Assembly (NCBI RefSeq): GCF_000599865.1
Contig: NZ_JHAC01000004.1
Coordinates: 62,001 to 126,000 of the forward strand
Reading direction: 5' to 3'
From: Deinococcus phoenicis
GTDB taxonomy: Bacteria; Deinococcota; Deinococci; Deinococcales; Deinococcaceae
Length of the DNA stretch: 64,000 nt
A program made the position numbers and the translations under genes. Shown here piece after piece: positions 45,060-62,637 of this stretch (positions within the stretch are counted from its first letter, which is position 1; each line of letters starts with the position of its first letter). The notes under the pieces were generated by a model that had not been told where the DNA came from, did not search any database, and saw only the letters and a program-made list of their open reading frames with translations.

Positions 45060-45668
45060 CTATTCCAGGCGGGCCAGTTCCAGCTGGGCCAGTGCCGCCG
45101 TCAGGTTCGCCCGCGCCTGCCCCTCCAACGCCGCGAACTCTGGCGTCACATAAAGCTGCTCCCGTTCCAGAAAGCCCCGCAGCACCCGCGCCCGCCCGGC
45201 CCGGTAGTCCGCCTCCGGGACGAAGACGTATTCCTGGCGGATGGCCGCGTCGTAGGCGGCGAAGGTGTCCACGTCCGCGCCCAGGATGCTCAGGTCGGCA
45301 TCGACCAGCACCGCCTCGGCCCGTGTCCGGGGAGGCGAAGTGTGACGGGTGGCGAGGATCAGCGCCGTGACTTCCTGCACCAGCTCGGCTTCGGCCCCCT
45401 GCGCAGCCAGCCACCCGCCGAACACCTCCGCGCTGCGTCCCTCGTTGTCGGGAGCCTGCGGATCATAGATCAGGTCGTGGCCCCAGACGGCCAGGGCCAG
45501 GGCTGGGGTCAGGACGCCGCGCGAGGCCAGGGCGTGCAGCACGGCCCGGACATGCTGGGCATTGTGGTAAGCACGGTGGGGCTGGGCGTAGAAGGGGAGG
45601 GCGAAGGCTTCGGCCGCCGACAGGACATCTTCTGCCGGTGCATGGAGCTTCAGGCGATTACGGGGCAC
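45060..45668 (-). CDS. HD-domain metal-dependent phosphohydrolase
   Basis: 202 residues. HD superfamily: metal ligands in YHNAQHVRAV (His), VWGHDLIYDP (His-Asp) and VLVDADLSILG (Asp). Related proteins are small predicted phosphohydrolases of unknown substrate. GTG start at 45668. It lies 6 bp after a small gene on the same strand and converges on the V-ATPase terminator. Confidence 0.87.
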   Translation of the reverse strand: MPRNRLKLHAPAEDVLSAAEAFALPFYAQPHRAYHNAQHVRAVLHALASRGVLTPALALAVWGHDLIYDPQAPDNEGRSAEVFGGWLAAQGAEAELVQEVTALILATRHTSPPRTRAEAVLVDADLSILGADVDTFAAYDAAIRQEYVFVPEADYRAGRARVLRGFLEREQLYVTPEFAALEGQARANLTAALAQLELARLE

Positions 45669-45674
45669 GGGTAC

Positions 45675-45893
<219 letters not shown>

Positions 45894-45962
45894 GGTTCTG
45901 TCTACCACCGCACGTTCAGGGCAAAATCAGGCCTGCCCAGACACCGGTGCCCCGGCTCCCTT

Positions 45963-46130
45963 TAGAGCATTTGTCAAAAAGAGACCTTCTTTTTGACCGA
46001 GCGGGCGGGCAGGCGTCCTCAAGGGCGTCCGTTCTGCCCAAGACAGCGAGTGAAAGAGGAAGAGCGTTTGGGAGAATGCAACCGTTGGAGGCGCTTTCCC
46101 TCCAACGGTGTAATTCGGACAAATGCTCTA
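45963..46130. mobile_element. 168-bp MITE-like element with 13-bp terminal inverted repeats
   Basis: Perfect ends TAGAGCATTTGTC (45963-45975) and GACAAATGCTCTA (46118-46130). Taking TA as the duplicated target, the repeat proper is GAGCATTTGTC, as expected for IS630- or IS5-type transposition. Inside, each end carries a second hairpin: GTCAAAAAGA / TCTTTTTGAC (45973-45997) and ACCGTTGGAGG / CCTCCAACGGT (46081-46109). No transposase is encoded, so it must be moved by another element. The right end overlaps the gpsA stop codon. Confidence 0.8.
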
Positions 46131-47117
46131 GCCGTCCAGCTCGGCGCGGGCGTCCCGGCCCATCAGGCTGGCGATGCCCTGGTCAGGCGTCCACTCGCCG
46201 CTGGCGACCAGAGCCACGGCCCGCACGATGGGAAGGTCCTGCCCGTGGGCGCTGGCCCAGGTGTCCAGCAGGCCAGCCGTGCGTAAGCCCTCCACCACCT
46301 TGCCGCCCTGCTGGGGCCGGTGAATGGGATGGTCCCCGCGCGCGATGGCCTCCCCGGCGGCGCGGTTGCGGCTGTGGCGGCTGGTCGCGGTCGCCACCAG
46401 ATCGCCCAGGCCGCTCAGGCCATAGACCGTGTCCTCGTGCGCGCCCTGCGAGACGAGGTAACGCCCCATCTCGCGCAGGCCCCGGGTAATGATCGCCGCC
46501 TTCGCGTTGTCGCCCAGATTCAGGCCGTCCACCAGCCCCGCCGCCAGCGCGATCACGTTCTTCAGCACGCCGCCGAGTTCCACGCCGACCTCGTCCCGGC
46601 TGGTGTACACCCGCAGGGTGGGGGAGACGAGGGCCGCCTGGACGGCGTCTGCCAGCCCCGCGTCCGTACTCGCCACGACCGTCGCGGCGGGGAGGCCCCG
46701 GCCCACTTCTTCCGCGTGGTTAGGGCCGCTCAGAATCGCCACGCGGGTGAAGCCCAATCCCCGCGCCAGATCGGTCAGCCGTCCCCCGTCCGGCGCGAGG
46801 CCCTTGGCGCACAGCACCAGCCCCAGTTCACGCGGCAGCTCGGCCAGCAGGTCCGGCACGCCGACGCTCGGCACGACGACCAGGGCGAACTCTGCCCCCG
46901 CCACTGCGCGGGCGAGGTCGGAGGTGACAGCCACCCCCGGCGGCAGCGTGACCCCCGGCAGGTATTCGCGGTTCTCGCGGACCTCGGCCAGCCGTGCGGC
47001 GAAGTCAGGGCGGCGTGCCCACAGGGTCGCCGGGTGGCCCGCCCGGGTCAGGGCGACGGCCAGTGCCGTTCCCCAGCCCCCCGCGCCCAGCACGGGGACG
47101 GGTGAACTCAGGCCCAT
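46128..47117 (-). CDS. gpsA: Glycerol-3-phosphate dehydrogenase [NAD(P)+]
   Basis: 329 residues. Reduces dihydroxyacetone phosphate to glycerol-3-phosphate for phospholipids. Rossmann motif [36 protein letters not shown], the catalytic Lys in [13 protein letters not shown], and [18 protein letters not shown] are in place. The ATG at 47117 keeps the family start; it overlaps the end of the methyltransferase gene by 10 nt. The TAG stop at 46128-46130 lies inside the terminal repeat of the MITE, so the insertion may have set the C-terminus. Confidence 0.96.
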   Translation of the reverse strand: MGLSSPVPVLGAGGWGTALAVALTRAGHPATLWARRPDFAARLAEVRENREYLPGVTLPPGVAVTSDLARAVAGAEFALVVVPSVGVPDLLAELPRELGLVLCAKGLAPDGGRLTDLARGLGFTRVAILSGPNHAEEVGRGLPAATVVASTDAGLADAVQAALVSPTLRVYTSRDEVGVELGGVLKNVIALAAGLVDGLNLGDNAKAAIITRGLREMGRYLVSQGAHEDTVYGLSGLGDLVATATSRHSRNRAAGEAIARGDHPIHRPQQGGKVVEGLRTAGLLDTWASAHGQDLPIVRAVALVASGEWTPDQGIASLMGRDARAELDG

Positions 47118-47863
47118 GCGAACACCCACACACGCGGCGTCTGCGGCTCCGGCGGCGCGTAATCGGGGTACTCCAGAATCTCCCAGCGCGTGAAGCCCGC
47201 GTCCCGCAGCAGGGGGTCGAGGTCCGCCGGATCATAGCCGCGTTCGCGGTGTTCCTCCACGAACTCCTGCAAGCCGCCCTGGCCGTCCTCCACCCGGCAG
47301 AACGCCTGCACCACGCCCACGTCCTCCTCCGGCTCGTGGTGGTGCGACCAGTGGTAATGCACCTCCTGGCCTTCCGGGGTGCGGGCCAGGCCCTCGATGC
47401 AGCTGTCCTCCCACAGTTCCCGCACGCCCAGCCGGGTGTTCAGGTCACAGGCGAGCAGCCCGCCAGGACGCAGATGCGCCCGCGCCCGCCCCAGGGCCGC
47501 GCCCAGGTCGGTGGACGTCAGCAGGTTGTTGAGGCTATCGAACACGCAGGTCACCAGGTCGAACGTCTCGCCCAGCTCGAAGGTCCGCAGGTCGCCCAGG
47601 CTGAGCGTGACCCCGGCGGGCAGGCGTTCCCGTGCCACCTCCAGCATGTCCGGGCTGCCGTCCACGCCATGCACCCGGAACCCGGCCTGCCACAGTTCAC
47701 GGGTAAAGCCCCCGGTGCCGCAGGCGAGGTCCAGCGCCGTCCGCACCTCCAGCCCGCCGTCACGTGCGTAGGTCAGCACGAAATCCGCCCAATGGTCATA
47801 CTCCACATCCGCCATGATCGCGTCGTAGACAGCGGCCAGCGCGGTGAACGGGCGTTTGTGCAT
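47108..47863 (-). CDS. Class I SAM-dependent methyltransferase
   Basis: 251 residues. Motif I is [19 protein letters not shown], then [11 protein letters not shown] (acidic loop) and [15 protein letters not shown]. Substrate unknown. The ATG at 47863 has TATAGT seven bases upstream and no Shine-Dalgarno; the longer frame from 47995 would cross this promoter. Overlaps gpsA, with which it must be co-transcribed. Confidence 0.9.
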   Translation of the reverse strand: MHKRPFTALAAVYDAIMADVEYDHWADFVLTYARDGGLEVRTALDLACGTGGFTRELWQAGFRVHGVDGSPDMLEVARERLPAGVTLSLGDLRTFELGETFDLVTCVFDSLNNLLTSTDLGAALGRARAHLRPGGLLACDLNTRLGVRELWEDSCIEGLARTPEGQEVHYHWSHHHEPEEDVGVVQAFCRVEDGQGGLQEFVEEHRERGYDPADLDPLLRDAGFTRWEILEYPDYAPPEPQTPRVWVFAWA

Positions 47864-47870
47864 GCCCGTC

Positions 47871-47876
47871 ACTATA
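47871..47876 (-). promoter_or_regulatory. -10 box of the methyltransferase-gpsA operon
   Basis: TATAGT on the minus strand, seven bases before the ATG at 47863; leaderless arrangement. Confidence 0.5.
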
Positions 47877-48042
47877 GCCGTCCGCCCGGGCTGGGCGTCC
47901 CTGCCCCTAAAGGCCACGTCAGGTTTACCCTGCCCCAGGGCGCCAGCATGAGGAGGCCATGAGGTCAACGGGAAAGGTTGCCCCGTAGCCCCCATACGGC
48001 CCTGCTGGGTACGGTGAACACACGATCCCAGGAGGTTCCGCC

Positions 48043-48513
<471 letters not shown>

Positions 48514-48547
48514 ACCCCTGCGGTAAAACCGGAACAGGATGAAAGAG

Positions 48548-48572
48548 GGGAGGCTGACGGGCCTCCCTTTTT
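48548..48572 (+). terminator. Intrinsic terminator after the lipoprotein gene
   Basis: GGGAGGC (48548-48554) and GCCTCCC (48561-48567), 6-nt loop, then TTTTT. Confidence 0.85.
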
Positions 48573-48637
48573 GACGTTGCGCCGTAAGCATTGAGGTGTG
48601 AACTGGTACCAGAACGCCTCGGCGCGAGCGGTTCTTT

Positions 48638-49192
<555 letters not shown>

Positions 49193-49198
49193 GGGGAG

Positions 49199-49204
49199 AG
49201 GGTA
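49199..49204 (-). promoter_or_regulatory. -10 box of leaderless DUF1802 gene
   Basis: TACCCT on the minus strand, six bases before the ATG at 49192. Confidence 0.5.
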
Positions 49205-49223
49205 GCGTGGGCGAGGGGAAATG

Positions 49224-49246
49224 AAAAAACCGCCCCGGAGGGCGGC
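49224..49246 (-). terminator. Intrinsic terminator of the pilin gene
   Basis: Plus strand AAAAAA then CCGCCC-CGGA-GGGCGG; on the minus strand a 6-bp GC stem followed by TTTTTT, 18 nt after the pilin stop. Confidence 0.85.
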
Positions 49247-49264
49247 TATTAAATTTCAGTCGGG

Positions 49265-49684
<420 letters not shown>

Positions 49685-50041
49685 GTTGATCTCCTTGTTT
49701 GGCCGCCGGATTAAGGAATAGGGAGAAAGTCCGTCGGGCCTTTGGATGGCTGTGCAGGTGCGGGCGTCTCCCGTCCTTGCTGACATCACGGTATTCAGGA
49801 GGCTCTAACAGGAGTCTTACGTTTGGGGCCAGATTCGGGGGGGTTGGGGGGGTCGGCCAGACAGCAGGCGGCGGTGGTATGATGCGCGGCAGTTCGGCCC
49901 GGCACAGTGCTCCGGCACTGACCGGCGAATGGGACGACCGGTGCCCACACCGGCCCCACCCTCACTTCACCCCTGCACGCGCGACGCGCCCCAGCCCCCG
50001 GCGGGGTGGCGCGTTCTCTGGCGCGTGCGCGAAAGGTCTGC
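49685..50041. other. Divergent intergenic region, pilin / dnaB
   Basis: No gene recognised. It contains an extended -10 for dnaB (TGGTATGAT, 49875-49883), a GC-rich 150-nt leader with several short inverted repeats (for example CCGGTG/CACCGG near 49940), and on the minus strand the pilin leader with its ribosome site. No pilin -35/-10 is convincing. Confidence 0.4.
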
Positions 50042-52074
<2,033 letters not shown>

Positions 52075-52132
52075 GCGTCTCCGGGAAGATGACCTGAACG
52101 CTGGTCACGCCCCCCGGCCTGCCTTCTTCTGC

Positions 52133-52138
52133 TAACAT
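52133..52138 (+). promoter_or_regulatory. -10 box of leaderless zinc-ribbon gene
   Basis: TAACAT, six bases before the ATG at 52145. Confidence 0.45.
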
Positions 52139-52144
52139 CAGAAT

Positions 52145-52366
52145 ATGAAGAGGGCATTACGCAAAAGGTCCCTCCTGATGGAGGAGGCTTCCTATCCCGT
52201 CAGCGGACGCGGGTACGCCCACGTCTGCCCTTCCTGCGGCCAGGCGCTCGACCTGTATGACCTGCGCGACGGAGATCAGGCGTACTGGTGCGCCCCCTGT
52301 GGCCGGGGGCACCGCGCGGGGGATCCTCCCGTGGGGGCGCTGCGGCCCCTGCCCCAGGCAGGCTGA
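52145..52366 (+). CDS. Small zinc-ribbon protein
   Basis: 73 residues. Two CxxC knuckles, HVCPSCGQALDLYDL and YWCAPCGRGHRAGD, make a classic zinc ribbon; the rest is short and basic. Function unknown. The ATG at 52145 lies six bases after TAACAT; an internal ATG twelve residues later (MEEASYP) is a possible alternative start. Independent of the upstream Nudix gene by promoter position. Confidence 0.75.
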   Translation: MKRALRKRSLLMEEASYPVSGRGYAHVCPSCGQALDLYDLRDGDQAYWCAPCGRGHRAGDPPVGALRPLPQAG

Positions 52367-52402
52367 AGTCCGGCGCCGCCCCCGCTCTCACGGTGGGGAC
52401 GC

Positions 52403-52408
52403 TATGCT
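52403..52408 (+). promoter_or_regulatory. -10 box of leaderless SDR-like/nrdR operon
   Basis: TATGCT, six bases before the ATG at 52415. Confidence 0.5.
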
Positions 52409-52414
52409 GAGGCC

Positions 52415-53124
<710 letters not shown>

Positions 53125-53128
<4 letters not shown>

Positions 53129-53577
53129 AGTGCCCCTACTGCTCCGCCCCCGACTCCAAGGTCGTCAACTCGCGCCCCAGTGACGACGGGGCCAGCATCC
53201 GCCGCCGCCGCGAGTGCCTGCGCTGTGCCCGGAGATTCACCACCTACGAGCGCGCCCAGCTCGAACCCCTGATGGTCGTCAAGCGCGGCGGCCTGCGCGA
53301 AGCCTTCAACCCCGACAAGCTGCTGCGCGGCCTGACCCTCGCCACCGAGAAACGCCCGGTGGACCCCGAGGCGCTGCGGGCCTTCGCCTACGGCTTCGAG
53401 GACGAGGTGGGGGCGTCCGAACTGCCCAGCGAGGAGATCGGCCGCCGCGCGATGACCTTCCTGCGCCCGCTGGACGACGTGGCCTATATCCGCTTCGCCA
53501 GCGTCTACCGCGATTTCGACAGCCTGGAGCGGTTCATCGAGGAGATTCGCGGGCTGAAGGACCGGGGCGAGGGGTAA
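53125..53577 (+). CDS. nrdR: Transcriptional repressor NrdR
   Basis: 150 residues. N-terminal zinc ribbon MKCPYCSAPDSKVVNSRPS with the second pair in RECLRCARRFTTYER, then an ATP-cone (VVKRGGLREAFNPDKLLRGL). Represses ribonucleotide reductase genes in response to ATP/dATP. Starts with GTG overlapping the SDR-like gene. No NrdR-box pair was seen in this window, so its targets lie elsewhere. Confidence 0.97.
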
Positions 53578-53587
53578 GTCCGGTCCT

Positions 53588-54733
53588 TCAAAGCCGCTCG
53601 ATGATCGTCGCCGTCGCCATTCCGTGCCCGATGCACATCACCTGGAGGCCCAGTGTGCCCCCGGTGGCCTCCAGCCCGGCGAGCATCTTGGCGGTCAGGC
53701 CCGCGCCGCTGGCGCCCAGGGGGTGACCGTGGGCGATGGCCCCGCCCCAGGGATTCACCTTCGCGGGGTCCGCCTGGAATTCGCGCATCCAGGCCAGGAC
53801 CACCGATGCAAACGCCTCGTTGATCTCGATCCAGTCGAGGTCTGCGAGGGTCAGGCCGCTTTTCGCCAGCGCCTTGCGGGTGGCGGGCAGGACGCCCATC
53901 AGTTGCAGCGTGGGGTCGTCGCCCACTGCGACACGGGCGCGGAAGCGGGCACGGGGACGCAGGCCGTCCGCCAGGGCCGCCTCGCGCTCCCCGACCAGCA
54001 CCGCCGCTGCACCGTCGCTGATCTGGCTGGCGTTCCCGGCGGTCACGACCCCGTTCTCGCGGAAGGCCGGTTTCAGGGCCGCCATCTTCTCGGGGGAAAT
54101 CTGTTCGCGGATGCCCTCGTCGTAGGTCAGGGTGAAGGGTTCGCCCTCCGCGTTCAGCCCCGGCGCAGGCAGCAGTTCGGCGTGCAGGTCACGGCTGGCG
54201 GCGGCGCGGCGGTGGCTCTCGGCGGAGTAGGCGTCGAGGTCGGCGCGGGTGAGGTTCCAGCGGTCGGCGATGCGTTCGGCACTCTCGCCCTGGTGGATCA
54301 GGTCCACCTTGCCCAGCAAGTCGGGGTTCAGCCGCTCGAAGCCGCCGCCGATGTCGCTGAACATCGGGGTGCGGGTCATGGACTCCACGCCGCCGCCCAC
54401 CGCGTAGGTCTGGTCGCCCGCGTCCACGCCCTGCGCCGCGAAATGAATCGCCTGCTGCCCGCTGCCGCACATGCGGTTCAGGCTGACCGCCGGGACCTCG
54501 ACCGGAAAGCCCGCCATCATCACGGCGAGGCGGCCGATGTTCGCGCCCTGCTCGCCCGCCTGCGTCACCGCCCCCGTCACCACGTCCTCCACGCGGGCGG
54601 GGTCGAGTCCGGCGCGGTCCATCAGGCCGTTCAGGGCGAAGGCCAGCAGCGCGTCGGGCCTCACCTCGCGGTAGGCGCCACCACGCTTGGCGTAGGGTGT
54701 GCGGACGGCTTCCAGAATCACGGCTTCACTCAT
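53588..54733 (-). CDS. Acetyl-CoA C-acyltransferase (thiolase)
   Basis: 381 residues. Nucleophile Cys in [14 protein letters not shown], then [12 protein letters not shown], base His in [13 protein letters not shown] and Cys in [11 protein letters not shown]. Could work in beta-oxidation (FadA) or acetoacetyl-CoA formation. It is the last gene of a minus-strand run with an acyl-CoA ligase and an SDR, favouring degradation. Stop near the convergent nrdR stop (10 bp between). Confidence 0.95.
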   Translation of the reverse strand: MSEAVILEAVRTPYAKRGGAYREVRPDALLAFALNGLMDRAGLDPARVEDVVTGAVTQAGEQGANIGRLAVMMAGFPVEVPAVSLNRMCGSGQQAIHFAAQGVDAGDQTYAVGGGVESMTRTPMFSDIGGGFERLNPDLLGKVDLIHQGESAERIADRWNLTRADLDAYSAESHRRAAASRDLHAELLPAPGLNAEGEPFTLTYDEGIREQISPEKMAALKPAFRENGVVTAGNASQISDGAAAVLVGEREAALADGLRPRARFRARVAVGDDPTLQLMGVLPATRKALAKSGLTLADLDWIEINEAFASVVLAWMREFQADPAKVNPWGGAIAHGHPLGASGAGLTAKMLAGLEATGGTLGLQVMCIGHGMATATIIERL

Positions 54734-56299
54734 TTACATCTCCTGTCGGCTGAACCGCTCGCGCAATTCGCGTTTGAGAATCTTGCCCGCCGTGTTGCGC
54801 GGCAGCGCCTCCACGAAATGCACCCGCTTGGGCACCTTGAAGCCCGCCAGGCTGGCGCGGGCATGGTCGCAGAGTTCGTCCGGCGTGGCCGACTGCCCCG
54901 GCTTCAGCACCACGACGGCGGTGACCGCCTCCACCCAGCGCTCGTCGGGGAGGGCAATCACGGCCACCTCCGAGACGGCGGGGGGCGTATAGAGGGCTTC
55001 CTCTACCTCGCGTCCCGCTACCAGCACGCCCCCGGTGTTGATCACGTCCTTCACGCGGTCCACCACGTACAGGTAGCCGCCCTCGTCCAGAATCCCCAGA
55101 TCGCCGGAGTGGAACCAGCCGCCCCGGAAGGCTTCCGCCGTCTCCTCCGGCTTGTCCCAGTAGCCCGCCAGCAGGTGCGGCGAACGGTGGACGATCTCAC
55201 CGGGCTGGCCGGGGGGCAGGTCCTGCATGTTCTCGTCCACCACGCGCGTTTCGACGTTCAGCACCGGGCGGCCCGCCGACGCCGGACGCTCGGCGTGTTC
55301 CTGCGGGGCCAGGACGGTGGCGAGGGGGGCCAGTTCGCTCTGGCCGTAGCAATTGTAGAAACCCGCTTCCGGCAGCCGCGCCATGATTTCCGTCAGCACG
55401 GGTGTGGGCATGATCGACGCCCCGTAGTACAGCTTCCGCAGGCTGGAGAGGTCGCGGGTCTGGAAGTCGGGATGGCGCAGCAGACTCACCCATACCGTCG
55501 GCGGTGCGAAGAAGGAGGTGATGCCCAGCCGCTCCATCAGCTCCAACGTGAGGTCGGCGGCGGGGGCTGGGATCAGGTGGATGGTGGCGCCCATCAGCAG
55601 TTGCGGCATCAGCATCACGTGCATCTGTGCGGAGTGGTAGAGCGGCAGCGCGGCCAGCACCACGTCTTCCTCGCGGAAATCCAGCGCAACGATGCTGCTG
55701 AGGTACTCTGATTGGAGCGCCCCGTGCGTCATCATCGCGCCCTTCGGGGCCGCCGTCGTGCCGGACGTGTACAGCAGTTGTGCGAGAGCGGAGGCGTCCA
55801 GCTCGACTTCGGGCGGGGTGGCTGGCCGCACCTCGTCCTGCGCCCAGGTCAGCACGTCCGCCTCACTCCCCCCGTGAAAGGTGCCGACGAGAGCGAGGTC
55901 CAGATCAGTGCTTGCCTCGTTCAGCGCGTCCGCCAGGGACAGGTCCGTGAATGCGGCTCTTGCCCCCGACTGCCCCAAGATGTAACTCAACTCCGAGCGG
56001 CGTAGCGCGTAGTTTACCGGCACGTGAATCAGGCCTGCGCGGGTACAGGCCAGCCACAGCAGCGCGTAGGCGTCGCTGTTCTGGCCGAAGGCCGCCACCC
56101 GTTCGCCCGGTTGCAGGCCCGCCTCAATCAGGGCGTTTGCGACGCGGTTCGCGGCGGCGTCCAGTTCGGCATACGTCCATTCGCGGCCTGCGAACGTCAG
56201 CGCCAGCTTGTGCGGCTGGCGGCGTACTGAGCGGTGTAACGCGTCCCCGATGGTGTCGCGGGCTGCTCGCCGGGCCTCTGCTCCCGCCATGCCGCTCAC
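54734..56299 (-). CDS. Fatty-acyl-CoA synthetase / AMP-dependent ligase
   Basis: 521 residues, ANL superfamily. P-loop-like [31 protein letters not shown], the adenylate Asp motif [17 protein letters not shown] and the catalytic Lys in [12 protein letters not shown] are present. Activates a carboxylic acid, probably a medium or long chain fatty acid or a branched acid. The GTG at 56299 overlaps the SDR stop (GTGA); the ATG at 56290 is an alternative. One base separates its stop from the thiolase start. Confidence 0.94.
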   Translation of the reverse strand: MSGMAGAEARRAARDTIGDALHRSVRRQPHKLALTFAGREWTYAELDAAANRVANALIEAGLQPGERVAAFGQNSDAYALLWLACTRAGLIHVPVNYALRRSELSYILGQSGARAAFTDLSLADALNEASTDLDLALVGTFHGGSEADVLTWAQDEVRPATPPEVELDASALAQLLYTSGTTAAPKGAMMTHGALQSEYLSSIVALDFREEDVVLAALPLYHSAQMHVMLMPQLLMGATIHLIPAPAADLTLELMERLGITSFFAPPTVWVSLLRHPDFQTRDLSSLRKLYYGASIMPTPVLTEIMARLPEAGFYNCYGQSELAPLATVLAPQEHAERPASAGRPVLNVETRVVDENMQDLPPGQPGEIVHRSPHLLAGYWDKPEETAEAFRGGWFHSGDLGILDEGGYLYVVDRVKDVINTGGVLVAGREVEEALYTPPAVSEVAVIALPDERWVEAVTAVVVLKPGQSATPDELCDHARASLAGFKVPKRVHFVEALPRNTAGKILKRELRERFSRQEM

Positions 56300-57057
56300 C
56301 TCGGGGCCATCCTGATCGCGCCGTCCAGCCGGATCGTCTCGCCGTTCAGCATGGGATTCTCGAAAATCTGCCGCACCAGCGTGGCGTACTCCTCGGGGCG
56401 GCCCAGGCGGGACGGGAAGGGCACCTGCGCGCCCAGCGAGGCCTGCACTTCCTCCGGGAGTCCGGCCAGCATCGGCGTCTCGAAGATGCCCGGCGCAATC
56501 GTCATCACGCGGATGCCGCTGCGGGAGAGGTCGCGGGCAATGGGCAGGGTCATGCCCGCCACGCCCGCCTTGCTCGCCGCGTAGGCCGCCTGGCCCACCT
56601 GGCCGTCAAAGGCCGCGACGGAGGCGGTGTTCACGATCACGCCGCGCTCGCCGTCGGCGTTCGGCGTGTTGCCCAGCATCGCCTGGGCGGCGAGGCGCAC
56701 CACGTTGAAGGTGCCGATCAGGTTCACGCGCACCACCCGCTCGAACAGGTCCAGCGGATGCGGCCCACGTTTCCCGGCGGTGGTGGTAGCGCTTGCCACG
56801 CCCGCACAGTTCACCGCGCCGTACAGCCCGCCGAAGCGTTCCCGCGCTGCCTCGATGGCCGCCTTCACGTCGCCTTCGCTGGTCACGTCCGTTCGCCGGA
56901 AGAGGCCGCCCAGTTCACGGGCGAGGGCCTCCCCGGCCTCCGCGTTCAGGTCCAGCAGGACCGGGTGACCCCCGGCCTCTGCCACCATGCGCGCGGTGCC
57001 CGCCCCCAGCCCGGACGCGCCGCCCGTGATCAAGACCGTCTTGCCGCTCAGGTTCAT
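56296..57057 (-). CDS. SDR 3-hydroxyacyl-CoA dehydrogenase (HSD10-like)
   Basis: 253 residues. [10 protein letters not shown] cofactor motif, [11 protein letters not shown], catalytic Ser in [11 protein letters not shown] and the YxxxK in [10 protein letters not shown]; the end [15 protein letters not shown] is typical of the type-II 3-hydroxyacyl-CoA dehydrogenase (HSD17B10-like). With the ligase and thiolase it supplies three of the steps of acyl-CoA degradation. First gene of its operon, after the Liv terminator. Confidence 0.92.
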   Translation of the reverse strand: MNLSGKTVLITGGASGLGAGTARMVAEAGGHPVLLDLNAEAGEALARELGGLFRRTDVTSEGDVKAAIEAARERFGGLYGAVNCAGVASATTTAGKRGPHPLDLFERVVRVNLIGTFNVVRLAAQAMLGNTPNADGERGVIVNTASVAAFDGQVGQAAYAASKAGVAGMTLPIARDLSRSGIRVMTIAPGIFETPMLAGLPEEVQASLGAQVPFPSRLGRPEEYATLVRQIFENPMLNGETIRLDGAIRMAPR

Positions 57058-57110
57058 GCGTCCTCCGCTCTACTTGTGAAGTCCCGTCTTTTCTAGCACC
57101 TTCAGCCAGC

Positions 57111-57135
57111 AAAAACCCCCGCGTTTCGGCGAGGG
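57111..57135 (-). terminator. Intrinsic terminator of the liv operon
   Basis: On the minus strand CCCTCGC, a 6-nt loop CGAAAC, GCGGGGG with one G-T pair, then TTTTT. It separates the liv genes from the SDR operon. Confidence 0.8.
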
Positions 57136-57140
57136 CTTCT

Positions 57141-57178
57141 GCTTCTCCGGCTGACCGCTGAAAGCTGTCCGCTTCTCC
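57141..57178. repeat. Tandem heptamer array (GCTGACN family), after livM
   Basis: GCTGACC, GCTGAAA, GCTGTCC (57150-57170) in exact 7-nt register, flanked by GCTTCTC on both sides (57141-57147 and 57171-57177). It runs up to the livM stop and shares the word with the site before carA. Confidence 0.7.
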
Positions 57179-59022
<1,844 letters not shown>

Positions 59023-59025
59023 GGC

Positions 59026-59109
59026 AGGTCTAAAGGTCGAAGGTTAAACCGTCTAACGGCGCCGGGAAGATCGGCGGTTAGACCCTTAGACGGTTTGACC
59101 GTTAGACCT
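59026..59109. repeat. Octamer-word inverted array (NNGTCTAA family), site C, inside liv operon
   Basis: Left arm AGGTCTAA, AGGTCGAA, GGTTAAA, CCGTCTAA (59026-59056). Right arm (59078-59109), read on the minus strand, is four perfect units: AGGTCTAA, CGGTCAAA, CCGTCTAA, GGGTCTAA. A perfect 11-bp stem AAACCGTCTAA / TTAGACGGTTT joins the arms. Sits between the binding-protein and livH genes. Confidence 0.8.
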
Positions 59110-59112
59110 TCC

Positions 59113-60336
<1,224 letters not shown>

Positions 60337-60363
60337 GGTGGTTCCTCCGGGGGAGTGGGGGGA

Positions 60364-61859
<1,496 letters not shown>

Positions 61860-61994
61860 GGCGTGTTGCCTGGCCTGTGCATGGACAAGTGTCTGGGCAT
61901 CCTCCCCCCTTTCCCGACTCTCAGTTGTGGTGCAGGAAGGAGTCTAGCAAGGGCCGGTCACAGCCGCGTTACGCCCCGTCGGGTCCGGCCGGGT

Positions 61995-62615
61995 TCAGAG
62001 TTTGCTGGGGCCGCCCTCGGCGCGGGGCCGGGGCCGCGCGGGCGTCTCGTCGGCGGGTGTATGCCCCCGCACGCCCTCCAGCATCTCCCGCATCAAGGCG
62101 AAATCCGCCTCCACATCTCCGCTGGGCGTCACGTAGCCGATGACCCCCACCCGCCGGCGGCCCCAGTCCAGCACGGTCACGCCGATGGGCACCTGGGCTT
62201 CCAGGGCCATGTAATAAAAGCCGGTCTTCCAGAACTCGGCCCGCGCGCGCGTGCCCTCCGGCGCGACGGCCAGCACGATCTCCGGCTCGCGCCGGATAAT
62301 CGCCACGACCGCGTCCACGAAGTTGCCCCCGGCGCGGCGGCGGTCCACCGGCAGCCCTCCCCAGGCCCGCAGCAGGGGACCAAGCGGGAACGCGAACAGC
62401 TCGCGCTTGGCGACCCAGTGGGCCGGAACCCGCGTGGCCCAGCGCCAGCAGATGCCCGGCCAGAAGTCGGCGTTGCTGGTGTGCGGCGCGACCGCCGCCA
62501 CGAAGCGGGGACCGGGCGGCGGCGCGAGGACCGCCTCCCAGCCCGTCAGCCGCAGGGCGAGGGAGGCGAGGCGCGACCCCAGGGTGTGTGGGCGGTTCAT
62601 CCAGGTGACAGGCAC
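61995..62615 (-). CDS. 1-acylglycerol-3-phosphate acyltransferase-like (PlsC family)
   Basis: 206 residues. Acyltransferase motif HTSNADF (the HX4D box), the second motif around KRELFAFPLG, and the EGTR motif in VAPEGTRAR. It is a short, soluble-looking member, related to PlsC-type acyltransferases that acylate lysophospholipid. GTG start at 62615 with TAGACT six bases upstream (62622-62627, minus strand), consistent with a leaderless GTG message. Confidence 0.88.
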   Translation of the reverse strand: MPVTWMNRPHTLGSRLASLALRLTGWEAVLAPPPGPRFVAAVAPHTSNADFWPGICWRWATRVPAHWVAKRELFAFPLGPLLRAWGGLPVDRRRAGGNFVDAVVAIIRREPEIVLAVAPEGTRARAEFWKTGFYYMALEAQVPIGVTVLDWGRRRVGVIGYVTPSGDVEADFALMREMLEGVRGHTPADETPARPRPRAEGGPSKL

Positions 62616-62621
62616 TCGGCG

Positions 62622-62627
62622 AGTCTA
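62622..62627 (-). promoter_or_regulatory. -10 box of leaderless plsC-like gene
   Basis: TAGACT on the minus strand, six bases before the GTG start at 62615. Confidence 0.5.
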
Positions 62628-62637
62628 GCGGCGGCGC

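Noticed and set aside
45916..46122. A 68-codon minus-strand ORF within the MITE-like element
   Set aside because: It runs through both hairpins of the element, has no start signal and no protein-like pattern; the inverted repeats explain the DNA better.
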